NCBI RefSeq assembly: GCF_030158645.1
Contig: NZ_JAOASO010000136.1
Span: 1-64,000 of the forward strand
Direction of reading: 5' to 3'
Source of the DNA: Hydrogenophaga sp.
GTDB lineage: Bacteria > Pseudomonadota > Gammaproteobacteria > Burkholderiales > Burkholderiaceae_C
Length of the DNA stretch: 64,000 nucleotides
In this document: in pieces, positions 50,189-61,894 of the stretch
Numbering within the stretch: the stretch's first letter is position 1
Layout: the number at the start of each line of letters is the position of its first letter
Notes under the pieces: model-generated
Databases searched by the model: none
What the model saw: only the letters and a program-made list of their open reading frames with translations
What the model was told of the DNA's origin: nothing
Program-made: the position numbers and the translations under genes

Positions 50189-50866
50189 ATGACCACTGTC
50201 CGTTCATCCACAGACTTCCCGCTCAGCGCCTGCGCCTGGGTGGTCGGCGCGGGCCTGTGGACCTTGGTCAGCGCACACGCCCAGGGCATCTACACCTGCA
50301 CAGACAGCAAGGGGCGGCGCATCACCTCGGACCGCCCGATCGTGGAATGCCTGGACCGCGAGCAACACAAACTGGGCAACACCGGCATCGTGCGCCAGGT
50401 TGTGCCGCCGAGCTACACCGCCGACGAACGCGCCAGGATTGAAGACAAGCAGCGCGCAGAAAACGAGGTCAAGGCCCGCGCGGCCGAAGAAAAACGCCGC
50501 GAACGCGCCCTGCTGATCCGCTACCCGAACCAGGCGGTGCACGACAAGGAGCGCGTGGAGGCGCTGGCCCAGATCGACGAGGTGATCGCTGCCGTGAACA
50601 AGCGCGAGGTGGCGCTGAAGCAGCAGCGCAAAGAAGTCGAAACCGAGATGGAGTTCTACCAGGCCGATCCGAGCAAGGCGCCGTTCTGGCTGCGCCGCAA
50701 GCTCGACGACAGCGAGAAGCAGATGGCGGTGCAGAAGCGCTTTCTGGAAGAGCAGGCCCAGGAGAAGCTCCGCATCAACCAGCGTTTCGACGAAGAGCTG
50801 GTCAAGCTGCGCCAGCTGTGGGGGCCGACCGCCGCCGGCGCGGGTGGTGGCCCGCTCAAGCGCTGA
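50189..50866 (+). CDS. DUF4124-type exported protein with coiled coil
   Basis: The 225-residue protein has a signal peptide ending near SAHAQG (residue 32), then a DUF4124 segment (IYTCTDSKGRRITSDRP) and a long charged coiled coil (about 85-205). It is envelope-located by prediction, and its function is unknown. It follows pyrE by 9 bases and is convergent with gatB. Confidence 0.82.
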   Translation: MTTVRSSTDFPLSACAWVVGAGLWTLVSAHAQGIYTCTDSKGRRITSDRPIVECLDREQHKLGNTGIVRQVVPPSYTADERARIEDKQRAENEVKARAAEEKRRERALLIRYPNQAVHDKERVEALAQIDEVIAAVNKREVALKQQRKEVETEMEFYQADPSKAPFWLRRKLDDSEKQMAVQKRFLEEQAQEKLRINQRFDEELVKLRQLWGPTAAGAGGGPLKR

Positions 50867-50888
50867 CGTCCACCCCCACCGGGCGCCT

Positions 50889-52342
<1,454 letters not shown>

Positions 52343-52346
<4 letters not shown>

Positions 52347-53839
52347 GATCCGAATCCCGAGGGCGAACGGCTGTGCCAGTCGGTCGCCTGCTGGAAGGCG
52401 TGCGCGGCGTGCAGCAGTTCACCTTCCTTGAAATAGTTGCCCACGAGCTGCAGGCCCACCGGCATGCCGCCGACGCCGAAGCCCGCCGGCACGCTCATGC
52501 CGGGCAGGCCGGCCAGGCTGGTGGACAGGGTGTAGATGTCGGCCAGGTAATTGGCCATCGGGTCGTCGCTCTTCTCGCCGATCTTCCACGCCACCGTGGG
52601 CGCCACGGGACCGGCGATGAGGTCGCAGCGCTCGAAGGCGGATTGAAAGTCTTGCGCGATCAGGCGGCGGATCTGCTGGGCCTTGAGGTAGTAAGCGTCG
52701 TAGTAGCCGTGGCTCAGCACGTAAGTGCCGATCATGATGCGGCGCTGCACCTCGGGGCCGAAGGCCTCGCTGCGCGACTTCTTGTACATGTCGATCAGGT
52801 CGACGTATTTCGCCGCGCGGTGGCCGAACTTCACGCCGTCAAAACGGCTCAGGTTGCTCGACGCTTCCGCGGGCGCAATGATGTAGTAGACCGGAATCGA
52901 AAGCTCGGTGCGGGGCAGCGAGATGTCGACCAAGGTGGCGCCCAGCCTTTCGTATTCCGCCAATGCGGCGCGCACGGCGGCCAGCACATCGGGCGCGCAA
53001 CCCGCGCCGAAAAATTCGGCCGGCAGGCCGATGCGCAGGCCGTTGAGCGGCCGCGCCGCGGTGGCGCCCTCGCGCGGGCGGCCGATGGCGGCGCTGTAGT
53101 CCTCGGCGGGGTGGTCCAGGCTGGTGGAGTCGCGGTCGATGTCGGGGCCGGCCATCGCGGTCAGCAAGGCCGCGCAGTCGGCCGCGCTGCGCGCCATGGG
53201 ACCGGCCTGGTCCAGGCTGGAGGCAAACGCCACCATGCCGTAGCGCGAGCAGCGGCCGTAGGTGGGCTTGATGCCGGTGATGCCGGTGAAGCTGGCGGGC
53301 TGGCGGATCGAACCGCCGGTGTCGGTGCCGGTGGCGGCGGGCATCAGGCGCGCAGCCACCGCTGCGGCCGAACCGCCCGAGGAGCCACCGGGCACGCGGG
53401 TGGCGTCCCAGGGGTTCTGCACCGGGCCAAACGCGGAGTTGTCGTTGCCCGACCCCATGGCGAACTCGTCGCAGTTGAGCTTGCCCAGCGACACGGCACC
53501 TTGTGCGGCCAGGCGCTGCACCACGGTCGCGTCGAACGGGCTCTGGTAACCCGCCAGCATCTTCGATCCGGCGGTGGTGGGAAAGTCTTTCGTGACGAAG
53601 ATGTCCTTGTGCGCCAGCGGCACACCCAGCAGCGGCGTGCGTTCGCCGGCGGCCACGCGGGCGTCGGCTGCGCGGGCCTGGGCGAGCGTGGCTTCTTCGT
53701 TGAAGGCAAGGTAGGCGCCGAGCGAGGCGAATTGTTTTGCGCGGGCCAGCAGGTGCTGTGCGGCTTCGACGCTGCTGGTCTGCTTGGCGGCGATGGCGGT
53801 GGCGAGCTCGAGCACGCCCATGTCGTGAAGCGCTTTCAT
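52343..53839 (-). CDS. gatA: Glutamyl-tRNA amidotransferase subunit A
   Basis: The 498-residue amidase releases ammonia from glutamine for GatB. The Lys-Ser-cisSer triad is visible in [18 protein letters not shown] and [14 protein letters not shown] 53839 overlaps the gatC stop by 4 bases, which fixes the start against a much longer open frame. Confidence 0.97.
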
Positions 53840-54135
53840 TCGATCACCTTCGGCACGAGGAACAAGCCGCGTTCCACGGCGGGAGCACTCTTCTGGTTGG
53901 CCTCGCGGTTGTTGGGTTCGCTGGCCACGTCGGGGCGCAGGCGCAGACTCACATGGTCGATCACGGCAGTGGGGTGGGCCAGCGGCTCCACGCCGGTCGT
54001 GTCCACCGCGTTCATCTGCTCCACGGTGTCGAAGAAGCCGTTGAGCTGGGACAGCATGCGTTCGCTCTGCGGCCCGGAGAGCTCCAGGCGCGCCAGGTTG
54101 GCGATGCGGCCGATGTCGGACAGGGTCAGGGACAT
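53836..54135 (-). CDS. gatC: Glutamyl-tRNA amidotransferase subunit C
   Basis: The 99-residue linker subunit wraps GatA. It has the family pattern [14 protein letters not shown] near the start and VEPLAHP followed by LRPDV in the C-terminal half. It is first in gatC-gatA-gatB and is divergent from mreB across 294 bases, a gene arrangement widespread in Burkholderiales. That gap is AT-richer and contains TATTAT at 54256-54261, a possible mreB -10 without a clear -35. Confidence 0.95.
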   Translation of the reverse strand: MSLTLSDIGRIANLARLELSGPQSERMLSQLNGFFDTVEQMNAVDTTGVEPLAHPTAVIDHVSLRLRPDVASEPNNREANQKSAPAVERGLFLVPKVIE

Positions 54136-54321
54136 GTCGAGGTGGTTCCGGAAGTTGGGATCTGCGGCGCCCCAAGTTCAGCCAAAGGCGCTGAAACGCG
54201 GTGTAAATCGCAGAAATGGGGCCTGCTTGCGTGCAGTTGTGCACAGGGGATACGGTATTATCCAAGGTTTAACGGCAGACCCCGTACCGCCACGGTTTTT
54301 GCCTTGGAATCAAACACTTAG

Positions 54322-55473
<1,152 letters not shown>

Positions 55474-55530
55474 GCCCGCGCCGCACCCCGGCGCCCCCGC
55501 ACACGCACCACCAGACCCACCCCGAGCGTC

Positions 55531-56469
55531 ATGCCACTGGGCACCCTGGATCGCACCCCGCCCCCCTTCTTCAAGCAGGGGCCGTCGGCACTGTCCAAGT
55601 TGGTGGTGTTCAGCGCACTGGCACTTTTTCTCATGGTGGCCGACCTGCGCTTCGAAGTGGCGAAACCGGTGCGCGCCTCGCTGGCCACCGCCTTGTACCC
55701 AGCGCAGTGGCTGGTGCTGCAACCGGTGCAGGCCGTCGCCGGTCTGGGCGGGTATTTCACCTCACTGCACCAGGCGCAACAAAACGAGGGCGAAGCGCTC
55801 AAGCGGCTGGCGACCCAGGCCGACCGCACCCTGCAGCTGGAGCAGATGGCGCTGGAAAACCAGCGGCTGCGCGCCCTGCTGGCCATGCGCGAGCGCACCG
55901 GCAGCCAGGCCATGGGCGCGCAGGTGCTCTACGACGCGGCCGACCCCTACTCGCGAAAAATCGTGATCGACCGGGGCCAGACGCAGGGCGTGCTGCCCGG
56001 CTCGCCCGTGATTGACGAGAACGGCGTGCTGGGCCAGGTCACGCGTGTCTACCCCTTGGTGTCCGAGGTGAGCCTGCTGATCGACCGCGACATGGCCATC
56101 CCGGTGCTGAACACCCGCACCGGCGTTCGCAGCGTGGCCTACGGCCAGCCCTCCACCAAGGGCGACGGCATGGAGCTGCGCTACACCCTGGCCAGCGCGG
56201 ACATTGCCCAGGGCGACCTGCTCACCACCAGCGGCGTGGACGGCGTGTACCCACCCGGTCTGCCGGTGGCCCGCGTGACGCTGGTCGAACGCCAGGCCGA
56301 GTCGTCGTTCTCGCGCATCGAGGCGGAGCCACTGGCCCAGGTGCAGGGCACGCTGCACGTGCTGGTGCTGACCCCGGCCGGAGCGGCCTTGCCGCCGTCG
56401 CCCGTGGCAGAGCCCGCCCGCGCCGTGGGCACACCCGATCGCCCGGGCGTGCGGAGCAGCGCGCCATGA
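55531..56469 (+). CDS. mreC: Rod-shape protein MreC
   Basis: The 312-residue protein has one membrane helix at about 22-42, a coiled coil (about 70-115, LQLEQMALENQRLRALL) and a periplasmic beta-rich domain (VIDENGVLGQVTRV; LLTTSGVDGVYPPGLPVA). It bridges MreB and the wall enzymes. Its stop overlaps mreD by 4 bases. Confidence 0.95.
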   Translation: MPLGTLDRTPPPFFKQGPSALSKLVVFSALALFLMVADLRFEVAKPVRASLATALYPAQWLVLQPVQAVAGLGGYFTSLHQAQQNEGEALKRLATQADRTLQLEQMALENQRLRALLAMRERTGSQAMGAQVLYDAADPYSRKIVIDRGQTQGVLPGSPVIDENGVLGQVTRVYPLVSEVSLLIDRDMAIPVLNTRTGVRSVAYGQPSTKGDGMELRYTLASADIAQGDLLTTSGVDGVYPPGLPVARVTLVERQAESSFSRIEAEPLAQVQGTLHVLVLTPAGAALPPSPVAEPARAVGTPDRPGVRSSAP

Positions 56470-56996
56470 TCATGCGTCCCGGCCAGCAGCTGCTGCTGCC
56501 CGCCAACCCGGCCTTCATCTGGTTCAGCCTGATCGCTGCGCTCATGTTCAACATGCTCACGAACATGGGCCTGTGGGGCCGCGCCGCCTGGGTTCCCGAC
56601 CTCCTGGCGGTGGCGCTGGTGTTCTGGAGCGTGCACCAGCCCTTGCGTATCGGCGTGGGTGTGGCGTTTGCCTTTGGCCTCGCCATGGACGTGCACCAGG
56701 GCGCCCTGCTGGGCCAGCACGCGCTGGCCTACACCGTGCTCGGCTTCCTGGCCATCTCGATGCACCGCCGTCTGCTGTGGTTCGGCGTGCCCAACCAGGC
56801 GGTGCAGGTGCTGCCCCTGTTCGTGGCGGCCCACCTGCTGGAGCTGGTGGCGCGCATGGCTTCGGGGGGCGGCTTTCCCGGCTGGCTGTATTTCCTGGCG
56901 CCGGTGCTGGAAGCGGCGTTGTGGCCCGTGGTGAGCGTGCTGCTGCTCGTGCCTCAGCGCCGCGCACCCAACCCCGACGACAACCGACCGTTATAG
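56466..56996 (+). CDS. mreD: Rod-shape protein MreD
   Basis: This 176-residue inner-membrane protein has about five helices and the MreD pattern VPDLLAVALVFWSVHQPLRIG, followed by GLAMDVHQGALLGQHAL. Its start overlaps mreC by 4 bases, and it ends 2 bases before mrdA. It belongs to the elongasome. Confidence 0.94.
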   Translation: MIMRPGQQLLLPANPAFIWFSLIAALMFNMLTNMGLWGRAAWVPDLLAVALVFWSVHQPLRIGVGVAFAFGLAMDVHQGALLGQHALAYTVLGFLAISMHRRLLWFGVPNQAVQVLPLFVAAHLLELVARMASGGGFPGWLYFLAPVLEAALWPVVSVLLLVPQRRAPNPDDNRPL

Positions 56997-56998
56997 CC

Positions 56999-58984
56999 AT
57001 GACCGAACTGCGAAACGTCGAAGCCGACCTGGCCCAGTTCCGCACCCGCTTGCTGGTGATCGGGCTGGCGGTGGTGTTCGCGTTTGGCCTGATCGCTGCT
57101 CGCATGGTGTACCTGCAGGTGCTGCGCCACGACGACTTGCTGGCGCAGGCCGAGAGCAACCGCACGGCCGTACTGCCGGTGGTGCCCAACCGGGGGCAGA
57201 TCGTGGACCGCAACGGCCGGGTGCTCGCCACCAATTACTCGGCCTACACGCTGGAGATCACGCCTTCGCGCGTGCTCGACATGGAGGCCACCATTGCCCA
57301 GCTGGGTGAGCTGGTGGAGATTTCGCCGCGCGACCAGCGCCGCTTTCGCAAGCTGCTCGAAGAGTCGCACAGCTTCGACTCGCTGCCGATCCGCACCCGC
57401 CTCACCGACGAGGAGGTGGCCCGCTTCACGGTGCAGCGCTACCGCTTCCCGGGGGTCGACGTGCGTGCGCGGCTGCTGCGCCAGTACCCCAACGGCGAAA
57501 CGGCCAGCCACGTGATCGGCTACATCGGGCGCATCAACCAGCGCGAGAAAGAGTCGATCGCCGACTGGGCCGAGGAAGACCAGGCCAACTACCGCGGCAC
57601 CGAGTACATCGGCAAACTCGGCGCCGAACAGAGCTACGAACAGACCCTGCACGGCACCACCGGTTTCGAGCGCGTGGAAACCTCGGCCGGCGGCCGTGCG
57701 GTGCGCTCGCTGGCCAACACGCCCGCCACGCCCGGCGACACCGTGGTGCTGTCGATCGACATCCAGCTGCAGAAGCTGATCGAGGACATGTTCGGCGAAC
57801 GGCGCGGCGCGTTGGTGGCCATCGACCCGCGCAGCGGCGAGGTGCTGGCCTTTGTGAGCAAGCCCACGTTCGATCCCAACCTGTTCGTCGAGGGCATCGA
57901 CGTGGAGAACTGGCGAGCGCTCAACGAGTCGGTGGACAAGCCTTTGCTCAACCGGGCCCTGCGCGGCACCTATCCGCCGGGCTCCACCTACAAGCCCTTC
58001 ATGGCGCTGGCCGCACTGGAAACCGGCACCCGCTCGGCACAAACCGTGATCAACGATCCGGGCTTCTGGATGTTCGGCAGCCACCGGTTCCGCAGCCATG
58101 GCGACGGAGGCCTGGGCGCCGTGGACATGAAGCGCAGCATCGTGAAGTCGAGCAACACCTACTACTACTCGCTGGCCAACGAGATGGGCGTGGACGCGAT
58201 GCACGACTTCATGAAGCCGCTGGGGTTCGGCCAGATCACCGGCATCGACTTGCGCGGCGAAGTGCGGGGCGTGCTGCCCAGCCAGGACTGGAAGCGCAAC
58301 ACCTACAAACGCCCCGAGCAGCAGCGCTGGTACGCCGGCGAAACCATTTCGCTGGGCATCGGCCAGGGCTACAACAGCTTCACCATGCTGCAGCTGGCCC
58401 ATGCCATGGCCACGCTGGCCAACGGCGGCGTGAAACACGCGCCCCACCTCACCATGGCCACCGAAAACGTGATCACCCGCGAGCGCAGCCCGCTGCCGAC
58501 GCCGCCGGCGGTGAGCCTGGGCTACAAACCTGAAAACGTGCGCGTGGTGCTGGAGGCCATGCAGGCCGTGACCACCGAAGGCACCTCCACCCGCGTGTTT
58601 GCCGGCGCCGGGTACGCCAGCGGCGGCAAGACCGGCACGGCGCAGGCCGTGACCATCGGCCAGCGCGACCGCTACGACGCCCGCAAGCTCGAGGAACACC
58701 AGCGCGACCACGCGCTCTACGTGGCCTTTGCCCCGATCAACCAGCCCCGCGTGGCGATTGCGGTGGTGGTGGAGAACGCCGGCTTCGGTGCCGCGTCCGC
58801 CGCGCCGATTGCGCGGCGCGTGTTCGACTACCTGCTGCTCGACCAGTACCCGAATCCGCAAGACCTGGCGGCGGTGCGCGTGGGCCAGGCCTCGGCCCCC
58901 ATCGGAACGCCGCTGAAAGCCAGTGAGATGCCCTGGCCGCCGGAGGCGGCGGCAACCTCCGCGCCGCTTCGCGTCACCCCCTGA
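56999..58984 (+). CDS. mrdA: Penicillin-binding protein 2 (elongation transpeptidase)
   Basis: The 661-residue protein has one N-terminal helix (about 17-39), a PBP dimer domain and the transpeptidase domain with STYKPF (catalytic Ser), SSNTYYY (SxN) and GGKTGTAQ (KTG). It cross-links peptidoglycan during elongation with MreBCD. ATG 56999 follows mreD directly; longer frames upstream lie within mreD. Its last 11 bases overlap the convergent permease gene. Confidence 0.97.
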   Translation: MTELRNVEADLAQFRTRLLVIGLAVVFAFGLIAARMVYLQVLRHDDLLAQAESNRTAVLPVVPNRGQIVDRNGRVLATNYSAYTLEITPSRVLDMEATIAQLGELVEISPRDQRRFRKLLEESHSFDSLPIRTRLTDEEVARFTVQRYRFPGVDVRARLLRQYPNGETASHVIGYIGRINQREKESIADWAEEDQANYRGTEYIGKLGAEQSYEQTLHGTTGFERVETSAGGRAVRSLANTPATPGDTVVLSIDIQLQKLIEDMFGERRGALVAIDPRSGEVLAFVSKPTFDPNLFVEGIDVENWRALNESVDKPLLNRALRGTYPPGSTYKPFMALAALETGTRSAQTVINDPGFWMFGSHRFRSHGDGGLGAVDMKRSIVKSSNTYYYSLANEMGVDAMHDFMKPLGFGQITGIDLRGEVRGVLPSQDWKRNTYKRPEQQRWYAGETISLGIGQGYNSFTMLQLAHAMATLANGGVKHAPHLTMATENVITRERSPLPTPPAVSLGYKPENVRVVLEAMQAVTTEGTSTRVFAGAGYASGGKTGTAQAVTIGQRDRYDARKLEEHQRDHALYVAFAPINQPRVAIAVVVENAGFGAASAAPIARRVFDYLLLDQYPNPQDLAAVRVGQASAPIGTPLKASEMPWPPEAAATSAPLRVTP

Positions 58985-59735
58985 TCCACGCATCAAAGGT
59001 CGTCTTCAGGATCAGCGCCGACACCACCACGATGAAGGCGACGCGCACGAAGCCGCTGCCGTGTTTGAGCGCCAGGCGCGTGCCCAGCAAACTGCCCACC
59101 ACGTTGGCCACGGCCATGGCCAGCACGAAGTGCCACCACACGTGGCCCTTCAAGGCGAACAGCATCAACGCGGCGAGGTTGGTGGCGGTGTTGATGAGCT
59201 TGGCGCTGGCGCTGGCGTGCAGGAAGTCGTAGCCCAGCCAGCGCACGAACAAGAAGACGAAGAAGCTGCCGGTACCGGGGCCGAAGAAGCCGTCGTAGAA
59301 GCCGATGGTGGCCCCCAGCACGCAGGCGGCGGCGGCTTCCTGTCGGCCGCTGAATCGCGGCGCGTGGTGGCGCCCGAGGTCCTTGCGGGCCAGCGTGTAG
59401 GCGAGCACGCCGAGCAGCACCACCGGCAAGGCTCGGCGCAAGAAGTCGGGTGAGATCACGGTCACGGTCCAGGCACCGGCCATCGAGCCGGCAAAGCCCA
59501 CAGTGGCAGCCGGCAGCAGTGCATGCCACGGCATGTTCACGCGCCGCGCGTACTGCAGGGTGGCCGCGGCCGTGCCCCACACCGAGGCTCCCTTGTTCAC
59601 GCCGAACAGCGTGGCCGGGTGGGTGGTGGGGAACATGGCGAACAGCGCCGGCACCAGGATGAGACCACCACCCCCCACGATCGAATCCACGAAACCGGCA
59701 AACAACGAGGCCAGCGAAACCAAGAGCAATTCCAT
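58974..59735 (-). CDS. TSUP/TauE-family permease
   Basis: The 253-residue membrane protein has about seven helices and the TauE/SafE pattern AGFVDSIVGGGGLILVPAL with a second, related FYDGFFGPGTGSFFVF in the C-terminal half, the two inverted halves of the family. Members export sulfite, sulfoacetate or similar anions; the substrate here is unknown. ATG 59735 is used; the open frame upstream is non-coding gap. Confidence 0.88.
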   Translation of the reverse strand: MELLLVSLASLFAGFVDSIVGGGGLILVPALFAMFPTTHPATLFGVNKGASVWGTAAATLQYARRVNMPWHALLPAATVGFAGSMAGAWTVTVISPDFLRRALPVVLLGVLAYTLARKDLGRHHAPRFSGRQEAAAACVLGATIGFYDGFFGPGTGSFFVFLFVRWLGYDFLHASASAKLINTATNLAALMLFALKGHVWWHFVLAMAVANVVGSLLGTRLALKHGSGFVRVAFIVVVSALILKTTFDAWIRG

Positions 59736-59794
59736 GGGGGGATTGTCGCCCGCACGCTCCACCGCATCCCGAACCCCGTCACCCGCACACCGGC

Positions 59795-59825
59795 AAAAAA
59801 AAAACCGACCCACAAGGGTCGGTTT
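59795..59825 (-). terminator. Intrinsic terminator with no obvious upstream gene
   Basis: AAACCGACCC and GGGTCGGTTT form a 10-bp stem around ACAA. On the minus strand it is followed by ten T (plus A-run 59795-59804). The only minus-strand DNA between it and the plus-strand amt gene is non-coding, so it must end a non-coding transcript, a transcript initiated within amt, or act as insulation of the TSUP gene. Confidence 0.8.
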
Positions 59826-59990
59826 GAACAATCTGGCATCTCTGGGGACGCTGAACACATTTTCTGGTTGGACTGGGTTGTCTCCTCGGTCCCCCGCGGT
59901 CACCAGCGCAGGGCACTGGAGCGAGTGCATGCACTGTATCGGCTCGCACCAGCGCTGTGCATCCGGGCTTTCCCTTGGCCGGGACAACCC
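59826..59990 (-). ncRNA. Candidate structured small RNA (possibly 6S-like)
   Basis: Read on the minus strand, GGGTTGTC (59990-59983) pairs with GACAACCC (59882-59875) to close a domain of about 116 bases. Inside, AGCGC, TGG and GCGAG can pair with GCGCT, CCA and CTCGC, around an AGTGCATGCACT tip. The sequence GAGCCGATA (59945-59937) is also found in the central bubble of E. coli 6S RNA. An intrinsic terminator follows. No clear -10/-35 was found and overall identity to 6S is low, so this is a candidate only; some of the pairing bases double as an NtrC-like site. Confidence 0.35.
59945..59961 (+). promoter_or_regulatory. NtrC-like binding site upstream of amt
   Basis: CGCACCAGCGCTGTGCA fits TGCACCA-N3-TGGTGCA at 14 of the 17 positions, counting the three spacer bases as free. 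It is centred about 65 bases before the predicted start of transcription, a position suitable for activating the sigma-54 promoter at 59992. Confidence 0.6.
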
Positions 59991-59991
59991 T

Positions 59992-60007
59992 TGGCACAGT
60001 TGATGCA
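59992..60007 (+). promoter_or_regulatory. Sigma-54 promoter of amt
   Basis: TGGCACAGTTGATGCA carries the invariant GG (59993-59994) and GC (60005-60006) exactly 10 bases apart and matches TGGCAC-N5-TTGCA in all but one position. It lies 34 bases before the amt start codon and predicts nitrogen-starvation control by NtrC. Confidence 0.75.
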
Positions 60008-60040
60008 CGGGGCTGCGTGTCGTTGGAATCAGGTAACAAA

Positions 60041-61438
60041 ATGCACCACAACCGTGTGACCGCCTTCGTTCGTCCCGCCCTCAACCAGAGAAACTGCCGT
60101 CCCTCCGCCGCGCTGATCGCCGCCCTGCTCGGACCACTGACGGCCGCTGCCCAGACAGCCCCTGCGGCACCCGTGGCCCCGGTGCTCACTTCGCCTGGCC
60201 TCGTGGCGGCCAGCACGATCTCGAGCGCCGACACCGCCTGGCTCATGGTCAGCACCGCGCTGGTGTTGCTCATGACGCTGCCGGGGATCGCCCTCTTTTA
60301 CGGCGGCATGGTGCGCCGCTTCAATGTCATCAACACCATGGCCAGCGTGGTCGGCATCGCCGCCGTGGTAAGCCTGCTGTGGTTCGGCCTGGCGTACTCG
60401 CTGGCGTTCACGCCGGGTGGCGCGCTGGGTGGCTTCATCGGCGGCTTCGAGCGCGCGGGCTTCTCGGGCATGGAGTTCCTCGGTGCCACCGGTCAGGTGG
60501 CCGTGAGTCACATCGCCAAGCACGTGCCCGAATCGGTGTTCGCCATGTTCCAGCTCACCTTCGCCATCATCACCTGCGCCCTGGTGGTGGGGGCGCTGGT
60601 GGAGCGCATGCACTTCGGCGCGCTGCTCACCTTCACCGGCCTGTGGCTGTTGCTGGTGTACGCGCCCATCGCCCACTGGGTGTGGGAGCCGGGCGGCTGG
60701 CTGGCGCAACTGGGCGCGCTCGACTTTGCCGGCGGCTCGGTGGTGCACATCAATGCCGGTGCCGCCGCGCTGGTCTGCGCCTACGCACTGGGCCCTCGCG
60801 AGGGCTATGGCCGCGAGCCCTTCATTCCGTTCAACCTGGGCCTGACCATGGCCGGCACCGGGCTGCTGTGGGTGGGCTGGTTCGGCTTCAACGCCGGCTC
60901 GGCGCTGGCGGCCGACGGCCGCGCCGGCCTGGCCATGGCGGTCACGCACATCGCGGCGGCGGCGGGCGCGCTCTCGTGGATGGGCGCCGAGTGGCTGGCG
61001 CGCAAACGCGCCTCGCTGCTGGGCCTGTGCTCGGGCGTGGTGGCGGGTCTGGTGGCCATCACACCGGCGGCGGGTTTTGTCACGCCGCGCAGCGCGCTCA
61101 TCATTGGTCTGGTGGCCGGCGTGGCATGCTACTGGGGCGCCACGGCGCTCAAGCGCAAGCTGCGCGCCGACGACTCGCTCGATGTGTTCGGCGTGCACGG
61201 CGTGGGTGGCCTGGTGGGCGCGCTGCTCACCGGCCTGCTGGCCGACCCGGCGATCTCGGGTGTGGAAGCGAGTTTCCTGTCTCAAGTGATCGCTTGTGCG
61301 GCCGTGCTGGCTTACAGCCTGGTCATGACGGCCGTGGTGCTGTGGATCACCTCGCGCTTCACCACGCTGCGGGTGCGCGAGTTCGAGGAGCGTGCAGGCC
61401 TGGATGTGTCGCTGCACAACGAACAGCTCGGCCACTGA
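60041..61438 (+). CDS. amt: Ammonium transporter (Amt family)
   Basis: The 465-residue channel for ammonium has an N-terminal leader-like stretch to about residue 45 and 11 predicted helices. It shows DTAWLMVSTALVLLMTLPGIALFYGG, the conserved pore His in GGSVVHINAG and in DVFGVHGVGG, and Phe/Trp gating residues nearby. ATG 60041 is placed after the sigma-54 promoter; an earlier in-frame ATG at 59957 would precede it. No glnK lies alongside, so the PII partner is encoded elsewhere. Confidence 0.93.
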   Translation: MHHNRVTAFVRPALNQRNCRPSAALIAALLGPLTAAAQTAPAAPVAPVLTSPGLVAASTISSADTAWLMVSTALVLLMTLPGIALFYGGMVRRFNVINTMASVVGIAAVVSLLWFGLAYSLAFTPGGALGGFIGGFERAGFSGMEFLGATGQVAVSHIAKHVPESVFAMFQLTFAIITCALVVGALVERMHFGALLTFTGLWLLLVYAPIAHWVWEPGGWLAQLGALDFAGGSVVHINAGAAALVCAYALGPREGYGREPFIPFNLGLTMAGTGLLWVGWFGFNAGSALAADGRAGLAMAVTHIAAAAGALSWMGAEWLARKRASLLGLCSGVVAGLVAITPAAGFVTPRSALIIGLVAGVACYWGATALKRKLRADDSLDVFGVHGVGGLVGALLTGLLADPAISGVEASFLSQVIACAAVLAYSLVMTAVVLWITSRFTTLRVREFEERAGLDVSLHNEQLGH

Positions 61439-61450
61439 GGCGCCACGCGC

Positions 61451-61894
61451 ATGACCTCCAACGACGTCTTTGCCCTGGCCGCGCACCTGCATGTGTTGCT
61501 GCGGCGCAAGACCGGTCGCGTGACCGACACCGAGTGGCTGACCACCAACGCCGACTACGCGCGCGAGATCGTGCGCTTCACGCGCGAGAAGGCCACGTCG
61601 GAAGAGCACGCCGACCTGCTGGCCCTGGCCGACAAGCTCGAAGCCGCCATTCCGCTGATCGCGGCGCCCGGGCGCAAGCCCTTGCTGCAGGCGGCGGCCG
61701 ACACGCTGAAGGCGGGCCAGGTCAGCGCGGCCGCGGCCCAGCGCGCTGCCACGCCACGTTCAGGCGGGTTTGCCAACTCGATGCCCGCAGGCCAGAACAG
61801 CGGCTTCATCGAGTCCGCGCTGCTCTCGGCCTTCGGCGGACCGCGCAAGGATGGCGAAGACCCCGATGCGCGTTACGTGGGCGGAATCCGCTAG
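61451..61894 (+). CDS. Small unknown protein after amt
   Basis: The 147-residue cytosolic protein is largely helical (DVFALAAHLHVLLRRKTGR; ADLLALADKLEAAI) with a Gly/Ser-rich C-terminal half ending DARYVGGIR. It starts 12 bases after amt and is probably co-transcribed with it. I do not recognise the family. Its stop overlaps the stop of the convergent GMC oxidoreductase gene by 4 bases. Confidence 0.65.
   Translation: MTSNDVFALAAHLHVLLRRKTGRVTDTEWLTTNADYAREIVRFTREKATSEEHADLLALADKLEAAIPLIAAPGRKPLLQAAADTLKAGQVSAAAAQRAATPRSGGFANSMPAGQNSGFIESALLSAFGGPRKDGEDPDARYVGGIR

Larger units (their letters stand above)
59736..60040. other. Gap between TSUP and amt genes: promoter elements and possible RNA gene
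   Basis: This 305-base gap has no protein gene. It holds a minus-strand intrinsic terminator (59795-59825), a fold-prone stretch (59826-59990), an NtrC-like site (59945-59961) and a sigma-54 promoter match (59992-60007) for amt. Confidence 0.7.
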
